Of a DNA stretch of 8,935 bases, positions 1-6,539 are shown piece after piece. Under the pieces are notes generated by a model. The model was not told where the DNA came from, did no database searches, and saw nothing but the letters and a program-made list of their open reading frames with translations. Made by a program: the position numbers and the translations under genes. This DNA comes from Bacillota bacterium (GTDB lineage Bacteria > Bacillota_I > Bacilli_A > Acholeplasmatales > Acholeplasmataceae). The stretch is from assembly GCA_006226985.1 (NCBI GenBank), contig SBGC01000031.1, forward strand, positions 1-8,935, given 5' to 3'. How positions within the stretch are numbered: the stretch's first letter is position 1; each line of letters opens with the position of its first letter.

Positions 1-758
1 TAAAAAACATTTCCAGATTCGATTTGGGGCATAAGAAGAAAATCAACATCTCCTGCCATTGGATCTGTAACTCCTTTATGTAGTGCTGCTTCTTTATTGA
101 TTGCGTTGTCAATCGCAAATGGGCCACCTATTGTGCAACCTTTAATTCGACCATCAAGATTTCTTTGAATAAGTTCTTGAGCATCAAGTGTTGCCTGCAT
201 CTTAGGATTGACTTTTTCAATCGCTGCAATACAGCCTACTTTCGGTTGTTTTATACCTAACGCATGTGCAACAACAATTCCATTTTCGATAATCTCATGT
301 TTGATATCCACATTAGGATCAATATTCATCGCACCATCACTCATGAGTAAAAGTTTGTGATATGTCGGTATTTCAAATACAGAAACATGTGAAATACGAT
401 TAGGTGTTCTTAAACCAAAATCTTTATCGAGTGCTGCTCTTAAAATAATGGCTGTGTCAACTAAACCTTTCATCAAAATATCTGCTTTTTGGCTAGAAAT
501 CAATCGTACAGCTTTTTCACAAGCTTCTACTTTATCTTTGATGTCAATAATCTCATATGCTTTTTCATCAATCTTTAATTGTTTTAATATACGTCTAATT
601 TCGATGGCATCACCAATTAAAATAGCATCGATGATACCTGCAACTTGTGCCATATGAACTGCTTCTAAAACGTGGTCATCTTCTGCAACAGCAACAACCA
701 TTTTTTTCTTCGGTAGTAACTGTGCGTTTCTAACAATATCTTGCATTGTTCTAATCAT
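1..758 (-). CDS. ptb: Phosphate butyryltransferase, 3' end cut by window edge
   Basis: Transfers the acyl group of butyryl-CoA (or a similar short or branched acyl-CoA) to phosphate, giving acyl phosphate for butyrate kinase; cytoplasmic. The frame starts at an ATG at 758 and stays open to the window edge, so 252 residues are visible and roughly 50 C-terminal residues are missing compared with the usual ~300. Family-typical blocks include ADILMKGLVDT (92-102), LRTPNRISHVSVFEIPTYHK (116-135), SDGAMNIDPN (140-149), VNPKMQATLDA (183-193), IKGCTIGGPFAIDNAI (205-220) and HKGVTDPMAGDVDFLL (227-242), all characteristic of the PTA_PTB family and of Ptb rather than Pta. It is the last visible gene of the tnaA-protease-buk-ptb operon and follows buk by 11 nt. 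Its AGGAGG ribosome binding site (766-771) is 7 nt before the ATG and overlaps the buk stop codon. The real substrate may be a branched-chain acyl-CoA; sequence alone does not decide. Confidence 0.95.
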   Translation of the reverse strand, partial: MIRTMQDIVRNAQLLPKKKMVVAVAEDDHVLEAVHMAQVAGIIDAILIGDAIEIRRILKQLKIDEKAYEIIDIKDKVEACEKAVRLISSQKADILMKGLVDTAIILRAALDKDFGLRTPNRISHVSVFEIPTYHKLLLMSDGAMNIDPNVDIKHEIIENGIVVAHALGIKQPKVGCIAAIEKVNPKMQATLDAQELIQRNLDGRIKGCTIGGPFAIDNAINKEAALHKGVTDPMAGDVDFLLMPQIESGNVF

Positions 759-765
759 TATAAAA

Positions 766-772
766 CCTCCTA
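766..772 (-). promoter_or_regulatory. ptb ribosome binding site fused to the buk stop codon
   Basis: On the minus strand the sequence reads TAGGAGG. The first three bases are the TAG stop codon of butyrate kinase and AGGAGG is a full Shine-Dalgarno sequence 7 nt before the ptb ATG. This supports the ptb start and suggests translational coupling. Confidence 0.85.
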
Positions 773-1840
773 CTTATATGCTTTAGCTTGTTCTTCACCT
801 CTTAAGACACGAAGTGCACCTAAAGCTAATGCCTCCATTTCATCTTCACCTGGATAGACTATGACAGGTGCGATAAAAGATACTCTTTCTTTAATAAGAT
901 TGACAGTGAAATCATCATACGCAAGTCCACCAGTTAAGATAATCGCATCAACATGCCCTTTTAAGACAGTTGCAGAACTACCAATTTCTTTCGCAATTTG
1001 ATAACACATAACTTCATATATCATTCTTGCTTTTTCATCACCGGCTTTAATGCGTTGTTGAATTTCATAACCATCGTTGGTTCCTAGATAGGCGACTAAC
1101 CCACCTTGGCCATAATTCTTTCGCTGAATTTCTTTTAATGTGTACTTACCAGAAAATACCATTTTATAAAGTGGACCCATCGGTACTGAGCCACTTCTTT
1201 CTGGTGACATCGGACCATCACCATCTAAAGCATTATTAACATCAATGACACGTCCAAAATGGTGTGATCCAACAGAAATACCACCACCTAAATGGGCAAC
1301 GATTAAATTTAACTCTTTATAGTTCTTTCCTAAATCTTTACTTGCCTTTAGCGCAACAGCTTTTTGATTTAATGCATGAAACAAACTATCTCTTCTAATT
1401 TCTGGCATACCTGTATAACGTGCAATATCTTCCATTTCATCGACCGCAACAGGGTCAACAATAAAACTAGGGATGCCTAGCTCATCAGCAATCGCTTTGG
1501 CAATCATGCAGCCTAAATTACTTGCATGTTCACCTCTTGGTGCTAATTTGATGAATTCAATCATTTCATCATTAATTTCATATGTTCCACCTTCGATAGG
1601 TTTTAACATACCACCTCTACCTACAACAGCATCAAGATGTTTTAGATCTACTTTTGATTTTTTAATAGCTTCACGTATAGCATCCATTCGAAATTGATAT
1701 TGATCAATAACATGCTCAAATTTCGATATGACAATAGCATCATGTTTAACACTTTCTTTGTAGATAAGTTTTTCATCTTCATAGATGGCTAGTTTCGTTG
1801 ATGTGGATCCTGGATTAATCGCTAGAATATGAAATGACAT
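770..1840 (-). CDS. buk: Butyrate kinase
   Basis: Converts butyryl phosphate (or a related acyl phosphate) plus ADP to the acid and ATP, the energy-yielding step after Ptb; cytoplasmic. The 356-residue length is that of the Buk family, in the acetokinase/ASKHA fold superfamily. Visible motifs are the N-terminal phosphate-binding loop NPGSTSTK (9-16), GRGG (74-77), RRDSLFHALNQKA (149-161), the adenosine-region AHLGGGISVGSH (182-193), DGDGPMSPERSG (206-217), LTGG (302-305) and the C-terminal YPGEDEMEALALGALRVL (329-346). These distinguish Buk from acetate kinase, which is about 400 residues. The ATG at 1840 has AAGGAG six nt upstream. It sits between the M48 protease and ptb. The order buk then ptb is opposite to the ptb-buk order known from clostridia. 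No regulatory site is seen inside the gaps, so expression should follow the operon promoter. Confidence 0.96.
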   Translation of the reverse strand: MSFHILAINPGSTSTKLAIYEDEKLIYKESVKHDAIVISKFEHVIDQYQFRMDAIREAIKKSKVDLKHLDAVVGRGGMLKPIEGGTYEINDEMIEFIKLAPRGEHASNLGCMIAKAIADELGIPSFIVDPVAVDEMEDIARYTGMPEIRRDSLFHALNQKAVALKASKDLGKNYKELNLIVAHLGGGISVGSHHFGRVIDVNNALDGDGPMSPERSGSVPMGPLYKMVFSGKYTLKEIQRKNYGQGGLVAYLGTNDGYEIQQRIKAGDEKARMIYEVMCYQIAKEIGSSATVLKGHVDAIILTGGLAYDDFTVNLIKERVSFIAPVIVYPGEDEMEALALGALRVLRGEEQAKAYK

Positions 1841-1846
1841 AATAAT

Positions 1847-1854
1847 CTCCTTTA
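1847..1854 (-). promoter_or_regulatory. buk ribosome binding site overlapping the protease stop codon
   Basis: The minus strand reads TAAAGGAG. TAA ends the M48 protease gene and its last A is the first base of AAGGAG, which lies 6 nt before the buk ATG. It supports the buk start and coupled translation with the protease gene. Confidence 0.8.
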
Positions 1855-3090
1855 TGTAAGTTTTTCAATTGCACTTAATCGATCTGCAATTTTTGGGTGT
1901 GAATAGTGAATTTTTTCATAGAGTGGATGAGGATTTAAGTTTGAAAAATTTTCTTTTACTAATTTTCTTAAGGCTGATAACATGTGTTTTTTATCGATTA
2001 ATTGACATGAGTAAGCATCAGCTTTATATTCAGCCTTACGACTTAAATAATTGGTTAGCATGCTTATAAGTAGTCCAATAGGTTCATATAAAATCGTAAA
2101 TAAGATGACTCCAAAACCAAGATGACCTATCGGCATATTAAAATCGATAAACAACTGATTTGTTGACAATATGAGAGCAAGCACAGCAGCAAACACTAAA
2201 TAAATGACCGATCGTTGAATCATCATTTTTGGAATATCTTTGTGCACCATATGTCCAAACTCATGTGCTAAAACAGATAAAATCTCATCATCTGTTAATT
2301 TTTCTTTTAGTGTATCAAATAAGACAACTTCTCTTGTTTTACCCATACCACTAAAAAATGCATTTAGTTTCGTCGAACGTTTTGAAGCATCCATGATGGA
2401 TATTGCTTTAATTTGAAAACCAACGTTGTTTGCCATATCAATAATGCGATCTTTTAGCTCTCCATCAGGTAGTGGTGTTAATTTATTAAAAATCTTAACA
2501 AAAACTTTTGTGTTTAAATAAGCAATCGTTAAAGTTAATAACACCAGCGTTAGCCATGCACCAAGCATCATATAGATGATATCATCAACAAATGTTTGAT
2601 ATAAAGCTGAAATAGCTGAAATGAGACCAAATAGTAATGCAAACATTAAAAGATAGTTTTTGAATTGATCCTTAACAAATGTCTTTTTAGTTGTTTTATT
2701 AAAGCCGTACTTTTCTTCAATAACAAATGTCGAATAGTATTCAAAAGGTATGCCAATAATTGTGTGCACCGTAAAATATATGATAACAAACAGTCCAGTT
2801 TGAAGTGTTATACTTTGTGGAAATATACTTACTGAAGTTTCATGAAATATCACAAAAAGATCAAGAACTAAAAAGATGATAACAACACCAAATGAAACTG
2901 TTTTTTGGATTAAACCAAGTTTGGTTTGTTCCATGTTATAGGATAACCATTTGGTATATGAATCTTCATCATAGATATCTTTTACTTTTTCAGGTAGTGG
3001 TTTATTCCGATATTGGTAATTTAAGATTGTCACCACTAAATCAAGTAAAAACATCAAAAAGACAATACCAATGACGATAAAGAAATACAT
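1852..3090 (-). CDS. M48 family (Ste24/CAAX-protease-like) membrane zinc metalloprotease
   Basis: A 412-residue integral membrane protease of peptidase family M48. The N-terminal half looks like the Ste24 (CAAX prenyl protease 1) membrane domain: hydrophobic segments at about 2-24, 64-83, 97-115, 145-165 and 172-193, with PFEYYSTFVIEEKYGFNKTTKKTFVKD (115-141) between them. Two more hydrophobic segments follow the active site (about 294-310 and 323-346). The zinc site is HEFGH (276-280) in LAHEFGHMVHKD, with the third ligand probably E354 in RKAEYKADAYS. The C-terminal HPLYEKIHYSHPKIADRL (388-405) is typical of Ste24 enzymes. Bacteria generally lack CAAX prenylation, so a membrane-protein quality-control role is more likely than CAAX processing; this is inference. 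It lies 11 nt after tnaA and 11 nt before buk, so it is cotranscribed with metabolic genes without an obvious functional link. The ATG at 3090 has an AGGAGG 7 nt upstream. Confidence 0.93.
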   Translation of the reverse strand: MYFFIVIGIVFLMFLLDLVVTILNYQYRNKPLPEKVKDIYDEDSYTKWLSYNMEQTKLGLIQKTVSFGVVIIFLVLDLFVIFHETSVSIFPQSITLQTGLFVIIYFTVHTIIGIPFEYYSTFVIEEKYGFNKTTKKTFVKDQFKNYLLMFALLFGLISAISALYQTFVDDIIYMMLGAWLTLVLLTLTIAYLNTKVFVKIFNKLTPLPDGELKDRIIDMANNVGFQIKAISIMDASKRSTKLNAFFSGMGKTREVVLFDTLKEKLTDDEILSVLAHEFGHMVHKDIPKMMIQRSVIYLVFAAVLALILSTNQLFIDFNMPIGHLGFGVILFTILYEPIGLLISMLTNYLSRKAEYKADAYSCQLIDKKHMLSALRKLVKENFSNLNPHPLYEKIHYSHPKIADRLSAIEKLT

Positions 3091-3097
3091 AAACTAA

Positions 3098-3104
3098 CCT
3101 CCTA
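3098..3104 (-). promoter_or_regulatory. Protease ribosome binding site fused to the tnaA stop codon
   Basis: The minus strand reads TAGGAGG, in which TAG ends tryptophanase and AGGAGG is the Shine-Dalgarno sequence 7 nt before the protease ATG. The arrangement is identical to the buk/ptb junction. Confidence 0.85.
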
Positions 3105-4487
3105 TTTTAAAGGTCTGAATGTTGCTGTAAAGTGTCTTAGAATGGGTGATTCATATTCAAATTCATAACCTTTTAACTCGTGACGATGTTCATATACATG
3201 GATCATTGCATCAGCAACGACATCTAAATGATTATATGTATAGACTCTGCGTGGTATTGTTAATCGCATGAGTTCCATTCTACTTTGAATATTTTTCTTT
3301 GTATCTGGATCTCTACCTAAAAGAAGTGAACCGATTTCAACAGCACGCACACCACCTTCGATGTATAAGGCATTTGTAACAGCTAATGCAGGAAATTGAT
3401 CATAAGGTATATGAGGACAAATAGCTTTACAATCAACGAATACAGCATGTCCTCCGACTGGATGTTGAATGGGTACCCCAGCATCTCTTAGTCTATCGCC
3501 TAAATATCTAATTTGATCGATACGATGTTGAAGATAATGAATGTCTAAAGCTTCCATTAAGCCTACTGCCAAGGCTTCCATATCTCTACCATTCATACCA
3601 CCATATGTTGGGAATCCTTCCATAGGTACAATGTATGTTCTACATTTATTATACACTGCTTCGTTGTCCTTTATAGCAAGAATACCTCCCATGTTGACGA
3701 GACCATCCTTTTTTGCACTCATTAAAAAGGCATCTCCATAAGAGAATGTTTCTCTTGCGATATCAAGAATATCCATATCTTGATAGCCATCTTCTCTTTC
3801 TTTAATGAAGAAACAGTTTTCAGCATATCTTGCACCATCAATGATGGTCATGATACCATTTTTCTTCGCAATTTCCTTAACAGCTCTAAGATTTGCCATC
3901 GATACAGGTTGTCCACCAGCTGAATTGTTTGTAATAGTCATGATGATACCAGCAATGTTTTCTTTTCCATGTGTAGCAATCGCTTTTTCAAGTTTATCTA
4001 AACAAAAATTGCCTTTAAAATCATGATAGTGTTCAATGTCATAGCAATCTTCTACAACGCAATCAATCGCTCTAGCACCAGCAAGTTCAACATGAGCTCT
4101 TGTGGTATCAAAATGAATGTTTGAAATATAATACATTCCTTTTTTAGTTACAAGCTGTGGTAAAAAGACCTGCTCAGCTCCTCTGCCTTGATGAACTGGC
4201 ATAAAGTATTTATAACCTGTAATGTGTTTAACGACACTTTCTAGTTTATAAAAGCTCTTCGATCCAGCATACGCTTCATCACCAACCATCATTGCTGACC
4301 ATTGGTCTTGACTCATCGCACCTGTACCTGAATCCGTTAATAAATCAATATAAACATCTTCACTCCGCAAAGAAAAAGGGTTATACCCTGCATTTTTAAG
4401 TAGCGTTATACGTTCATCTCTGGTTGTTTGACGGATGGGTTCAACCATTTTGATACGATAAGGCTCTGCCATATACTTACTTTTCAT
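3102..4487 (-). CDS. tnaA: Tryptophanase (tryptophan indole-lyase)
   Basis: PLP-dependent cytoplasmic lyase that splits L-tryptophan into indole, pyruvate and ammonia; the family also acts on serine and cysteine. The 461-residue protein aligns end to end with the tryptophanase/tyrosine phenol-lyase family: [12 protein letters not shown] (48-59), GDEAYAGS (69-76), HQGRGAEQ (99-106), [14 protein letters not shown] (187-200), PLP-binding D217 and R220 in [10 protein letters not shown], Schiff-base K260 in [13 protein letters not shown], and [20 protein letters not shown] (408-427). Recalled alignments place three specificity positions in the tryptophanase state: D127 (Thr in tyrosine phenol-lyase), I385 in VEIG (Arg in that enzyme) and H452 in LRHFTA (Phe in that enzyme). 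It is first in the operon. The ATG at 4487 has AAGGAG (4495-4500) 7 nt upstream; a second in-frame ATG at 4472 lacks such a site. Upstream lie a TATAAT box, a cre-like site and a possible Trp-containing leader ORF. Confidence 0.93.
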   Translation of the reverse strand: MKSKYMAEPYRIKMVEPIRQTTRDERITLLKNAGYNPFSLRSEDVYIDLLTDSGTGAMSQDQWSAMMVGDEAYAGSKSFYKLESVVKHITGYKYFMPVHQGRGAEQVFLPQLVTKKGMYYISNIHFDTTRAHVELAGARAIDCVVEDCYDIEHYHDFKGNFCLDKLEKAIATHGKENIAGIIMTITNNSAGGQPVSMANLRAVKEIAKKNGIMTIIDGARYAENCFFIKEREDGYQDMDILDIARETFSYGDAFLMSAKKDGLVNMGGILAIKDNEAVYNKCRTYIVPMEGFPTYGGMNGRDMEALAVGLMEALDIHYLQHRIDQIRYLGDRLRDAGVPIQHPVGGHAVFVDCKAICPHIPYDQFPALAVTNALYIEGGVRAVEIGSLLLGRDPDTKKNIQSRMELMRLTIPRRVYTYNHLDVVADAMIHVYEHRHELKGYEFEYESPILRHFTATFRPLK

Positions 4488-4494
4488 GAAACGT

Positions 4495-4500
4495 CTCCTT
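4495..4500 (-). promoter_or_regulatory. tnaA ribosome binding site
   Basis: AAGGAG on the minus strand, 7 nt before the ATG at 4487. It favours that start over the in-frame ATG at codon 6. Confidence 0.75.
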
Positions 4501-4515
4501 TAGTCTGATACCTTT

Positions 4516-4521
4516 ATTATA
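4516..4521 (-). promoter_or_regulatory. Candidate -10 box of a tnaA-proximal promoter
   Basis: The minus strand has a perfect TATAAT, which would start transcription near 4509 and leave a leader of about 22 nt. The -35 position at 17 bp spacing (4539-4544) reads TTTATT, a weak match, so the promoter may need an activator or may not be the main one. If it is the only promoter, the candidate leader ORF at 4579-4608 is not transcribed with tnaA. Confidence 0.5.
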
Positions 4522-4552
4522 CATAATAAATAATGAAAAATAAACCCTAATT

Positions 4553-4566
4553 TGTAAGCGCTTTAC
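4553..4566. promoter_or_regulatory. Candidate cre site (CcpA catabolite-control operator)
   Basis: The plus strand reads TGTAAGCGCTTTAC, with a perfect 8-bp palindromic core AAGCGCTT. It differs from the cre-like sequence TGAAAGCGCTTTCA at three positions. It lies between the divergent tnaA and malic enzyme genes, about 32 bp upstream of the tnaA TATAAT box. Catabolite control of tryptophanase or malic enzyme would make sense, but the site is imperfect and no CcpA gene is in view. Confidence 0.45.
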
Positions 4567-4578
4567 TTATTTTTCTGA

Positions 4579-4608
4579 TTATCCCAAAAAAGACCAAAAA
4601 ACGTGCAT
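4579..4608 (-). CDS. Possible Trp-containing leader peptide upstream of tryptophanase (speculative)
   Basis: A nine-codon ORF on the minus strand encodes MHVFWSFLG and ends in TAA, 91 nt before the tnaA ATG. It is preceded by AGAGGT (4613-4618), a plausible Shine-Dalgarno sequence with short spacing. In enteric bacteria the tna operon is controlled by the leader peptide TnaC, whose single Trp codon is essential; a tiny ORF with one TGG codon in front of tnaA is therefore suggestive. There is no other resemblance to TnaC. A distal promoter for it is weak (TATATT at 4651-4656 on the minus strand). A short ORF like this can arise by chance in 190 nt. Confidence 0.25.
   Translation of the reverse strand: MHVFWSFLG
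4584..4603. repeat. Two A6 tracts in 10-bp phase (short tandem repeat)
   Basis: CCAAAAAA occurs at 4584-4591 and again at 4594-4601, giving two A6 tracts exactly 10 bp apart. Phased A-tracts are known to bend DNA, so this may be a curved segment in the divergent control region. It overlaps the candidate leader ORF, whose TTT and TGG codons come from these tracts. Confidence 0.5.
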
Positions 4609-4644
4609 ATTTACCTCTAAAGAAGTCGTTATTCACTTTAAAAA

Positions 4645-4653
4645 TGGTAAAAT
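4645..4653 (+). promoter_or_regulatory. Candidate extended -10 promoter of the malic enzyme gene
   Basis: TGGTAAAAT fits the extended -10 pattern TGn followed by TAAAAT (4648-4653). It has no good -35 at 17 bp. An alternative is TTCACT (4632-4637) with TATACA (4653-4658) at 15 bp spacing. Either would start transcription 12-18 nt before the ATG at 4679, just upstream of the AAGGTGGG ribosome binding site (4668-4675). Confidence 0.45.
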
Positions 4654-4678
4654 ATACATAGAAAAAGAAGGTGGGATT

Positions 4679-5854
4679 ATGGATTATAAAAAAGAGTCTA
4701 TCAAAAGACATCGAGATGCTAAAGGAAAGATCGAAGTTATATCAAGAGTAAACATCGAAAATAGAGATGACTTATCAACTTTTTATTCACCAGGTGTTGC
4801 TGAGCCTTGTTTAGAGATTAAAGACGAACCGAAAAAGAGTTATGTATATACAAGAAGACATAATTTAATCGCCGTTATTACAGATGGTTCTGCTGTCCTT
4901 GGTTTAGGTAATATTGGAGGATTAGCTGGTATGCCAGTCATGGAAGGGAAAAGCATTTTATTTAAGTTACTTGGTGATGTAGACGCAATACCTTTGTGTA
5001 TTAATAGTCAAAATGTTGATGATATCGTTAAAACAATCAAGCTTTTAGAAGGATCTTTTGGGGGAGTAAATTTAGAAGATATTTCTGCACCACGTTGTTT
5101 TGAGATTGAAAAAAGGCTAAAAGAAGAATGTTCCATTCCAATTTTCCATGATGATCAACATGGTACTGCTATTGTTGTTGGAGCTGCACTTATTAACGCG
5201 TTAAAGCTTGCTAAAAAAGAGATTCAAGATGTTAAGATTGTCATAAATGGTATCGGGGCTGCAGGGGTTGCAATTAGTAAATTCTTAATCTCGATGGGTG
5301 CAAAACATCTTGTTCTTGTCGATCGTGCGGGTATACTTCATAAGGATGATGAAACGTTAGCCAAACATCATTTAGAACTTGCACAAATAACGAACCCTGA
5401 TAATCAAAAAGGATTATTAAAAGATGCTATGATCGATGCTGATATATTTATTGGTGTATCTGCCAAAAATATCGTAGATAAAGATATGGTTATGTCAATG
5501 AAAAAAGACCCGATTATTTTCGCTATGGCTAACCCAGACGCTGAAATTAGCTATGAAGATGCAATCGATGCTAGTGCTTTTATTGTTGGTACTGGATCTT
5601 CAAGGTATCCGAATCAAATTAATAACTTAATTGCATTTCCCGGAATATTTAGAGGTACTCTTGATGCCCATGCAAAATATATAACTGAAGATATGAAATT
5701 AGCGGCATCTTATGCGATTGCTAACATGATTCCAGAAAATGAACTAAATCGAGAGAATATTATCATTAATCCCCTTAATAAAGATGTCCATGCTATAGTA
5801 AGTCGTGCTGTGTATAAAAAAGCAATCGAAACAAACATTGAAAAAACTCATTAA
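4679..5854 (+). CDS. Malic enzyme, short bacterial form, probably NAD-dependent
   Basis: Oxidative decarboxylation of L-malate to pyruvate and CO2 with reduction of NAD(P); cytoplasmic. The 391 residues match the short bacterial form (about 380-410), without the phosphotransacetylase-like tail of long forms. Malic N-terminal domain: FYSPGVAEP (35-43) with catalytic Y36; TDGSAVLGLGNIGGLAGMPVMEGK (68-91) with catalytic K91; metal ligands in NLEDISAPRCFEIE (131-144, E133 and D134) and FHDDQHGT (156-163, D158). NAD-binding domain: GIGAAG (191-196), with D215 in LVLVDRAG at the end of the second strand, which favours NAD over NADP. FAMANPDAEI (281-290) and NNLIAFPGIFRG (315-326) complete the signature. 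The gene is divergent from tnaA, so pyruvate-forming genes flank a shared control region. The ATG at 4679 follows AAGGTGGG by 3 nt (AGGTGG by 4), slightly tight. It ends in a hairpin terminator shared with the convergent regulator gene. Confidence 0.95.
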   Translation: MDYKKESIKRHRDAKGKIEVISRVNIENRDDLSTFYSPGVAEPCLEIKDEPKKSYVYTRRHNLIAVITDGSAVLGLGNIGGLAGMPVMEGKSILFKLLGDVDAIPLCINSQNVDDIVKTIKLLEGSFGGVNLEDISAPRCFEIEKRLKEECSIPIFHDDQHGTAIVVGAALINALKLAKKEIQDVKIVINGIGAAGVAISKFLISMGAKHLVLVDRAGILHKDDETLAKHHLELAQITNPDNQKGLLKDAMIDADIFIGVSAKNIVDKDMVMSMKKDPIIFAMANPDAEISYEDAIDASAFIVGTGSSRYPNQINNLIAFPGIFRGTLDAHAKYITEDMKLAASYAIANMIPENELNRENIIINPLNKDVHAIVSRAVYKKAIETNIEKTH

Positions 5855-5861
5855 TCATTAA

Positions 5862-5905
5862 AAAAGAGTATGTCCCAAACTTTGGAGCATACTCTTTTAT
5901 TATTT
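5862..5905. terminator. Bidirectional intrinsic terminator between convergent genes
   Basis: AAAAGAGTATG (5862-5872) pairs perfectly with CATACTCTTTT (5888-5898), an 11-bp stem. CCAA/TTGG (5875-5878 and 5882-5885) can extend it with an ACT loop after one wobble pair and one mismatch. The plus strand continues TTTTATTATTTTT. The minus strand has six T's at the far side of the stem, four of them paired. It lies 7 nt after the malic enzyme stop and 18 nt after the regulator stop, so it probably serves both genes. Confidence 0.85.
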
Positions 5906-5916
5906 TTGGATTATAT

Positions 5917-6486
5917 TTAATCTTTACGACTTAATCCCGATATGAAAATATGTTTTTGTTTATCAGGAGATTTTTTATCATATTTAGAAACCTTCTCTAA
6001 AAGAAGTAATTGCAAATCTTCTAAATCTTCATCTGATAAATAGAGTGTGTAGCTTATGAGCCATCCCATGTCCTGTTGTTTGATTTCTTTTTGCTCCATG
6101 GCTTTGTTTGCACTATTAAGGAAGTCAATTTTAAAATTCTCTAATTGACTAATCACAACATTTGAAATATGTTTAAAACTATCTTGCATTGTATAATCCT
6201 TAGAATCTTCAAGTTCTAATTTTAAACCTTTATTGACAAGTTTATAAAACTTAGCGTTTATACCGTTGACTATTTCAATATGATCGAGTTCTAAAATATG
6301 AATTGAAAGCAATTTTTGGACATGATAATGGATTTTCGCTGGTACTTCACCTAAGATATCTGAACAGCCTTTAACAGTCAATGGTTTTCCTTGTTCTCGA
6401 TATACTGAAATAATCTGTAATCTTAATGGATCACTAACAATTTTTAACTCTTCCATTGTGGATATAATTCTTAAATCTTTGTCCAT
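5917..6486 (-). CDS. Winged-helix transcriptional regulator, ArsR-like
   Basis: A 189-residue cytoplasmic DNA-binding protein. Residues 10-85 form an ArsR-type winged helix: LKIVSDPLRLQIISVYREQG (14-33), then the helix-turn-helix PLTVKGCSDILGEVPAKIHYHVQKLLSIHILE (35-66), then the wing and YKLVNKG (81-87). The remaining ~100 residues are charged and helix-rich (for example SDEDLEDLQLLLLEKVSKY, 151-169), probably for dimerisation or ligand sensing. It is longer than classical ArsR metal sensors (~100-120) and lacks the ELCVCDL metal site; C41 is the only cysteine, so metal sensing is unlikely. It follows the MFS transporter by 53 nt on the same strand, which suggests that it controls that pump; the ligand is unknown. 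The ATG at 6486 has GAGGTGGG (6490-6497) upstream, and TGTTATAAT just before it may be its own promoter. Confidence 0.85.
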   Translation of the reverse strand: MDKDLRIISTMEELKIVSDPLRLQIISVYREQGKPLTVKGCSDILGEVPAKIHYHVQKLLSIHILELDHIEIVNGINAKFYKLVNKGLKLELEDSKDYTMQDSFKHISNVVISQLENFKIDFLNSANKAMEQKEIKQQDMGWLISYTLYLSDEDLEDLQLLLLEKVSKYDKKSPDKQKHIFISGLSRKD

Positions 6487-6503
6487 ATTCCCACCTCACT
6501 AAG

Positions 6504-6512
6504 ATTATAACA
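6504..6512 (-). promoter_or_regulatory. Candidate extended -10 promoter of the regulator gene
   Basis: The minus strand reads TGTTATAAT, a perfect extended -10 (TGn plus TATAAT at 6504-6509). The -35 region is poor. TATAAT ends 17 nt before the ATG, so the transcript leader would be only about 10 nt, barely including the ribosome binding site. It would allow regulator synthesis independent of the transporter promoter. Confidence 0.45.
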
Positions 6513-6539
6513 TATCAACCTATGAACTCTTTTATTTCT

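Noticed and set aside
448..657. Plus-strand open frame of 69 codons
   Set aside because: It is antisense to ptb, whose protein is strongly recognisable; no ribosome binding site or family resemblance.
1473..1697. Plus-strand open frame of 74 codons
   Set aside because: Antisense to the well-conserved buk gene; no independent support.
1869..2069. Plus-strand open frame of 66 codons, and a similar one at 2892-3074
   Set aside because: Both are antisense to the M48 protease gene, with no ribosome binding site or recognisable product.
3541..4026. Two plus-strand open frames (3541-3741 and 3805-4026)
   Set aside because: Both lie antisense inside tnaA in regions encoding conserved tryptophanase motifs; they are frame shadows.
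3102..4487. Tyrosine phenol-lyase as the identity of the 461-residue PLP enzyme
   Set aside because: The three substrate-discriminating positions (D127, I385, H452) are in the tryptophanase state.
5917..6486. Metal-sensing ArsR/SmtB repressor
   Set aside because: The winged helix fits but the ELCVCDL-type metal site is absent and there is only one cysteine.
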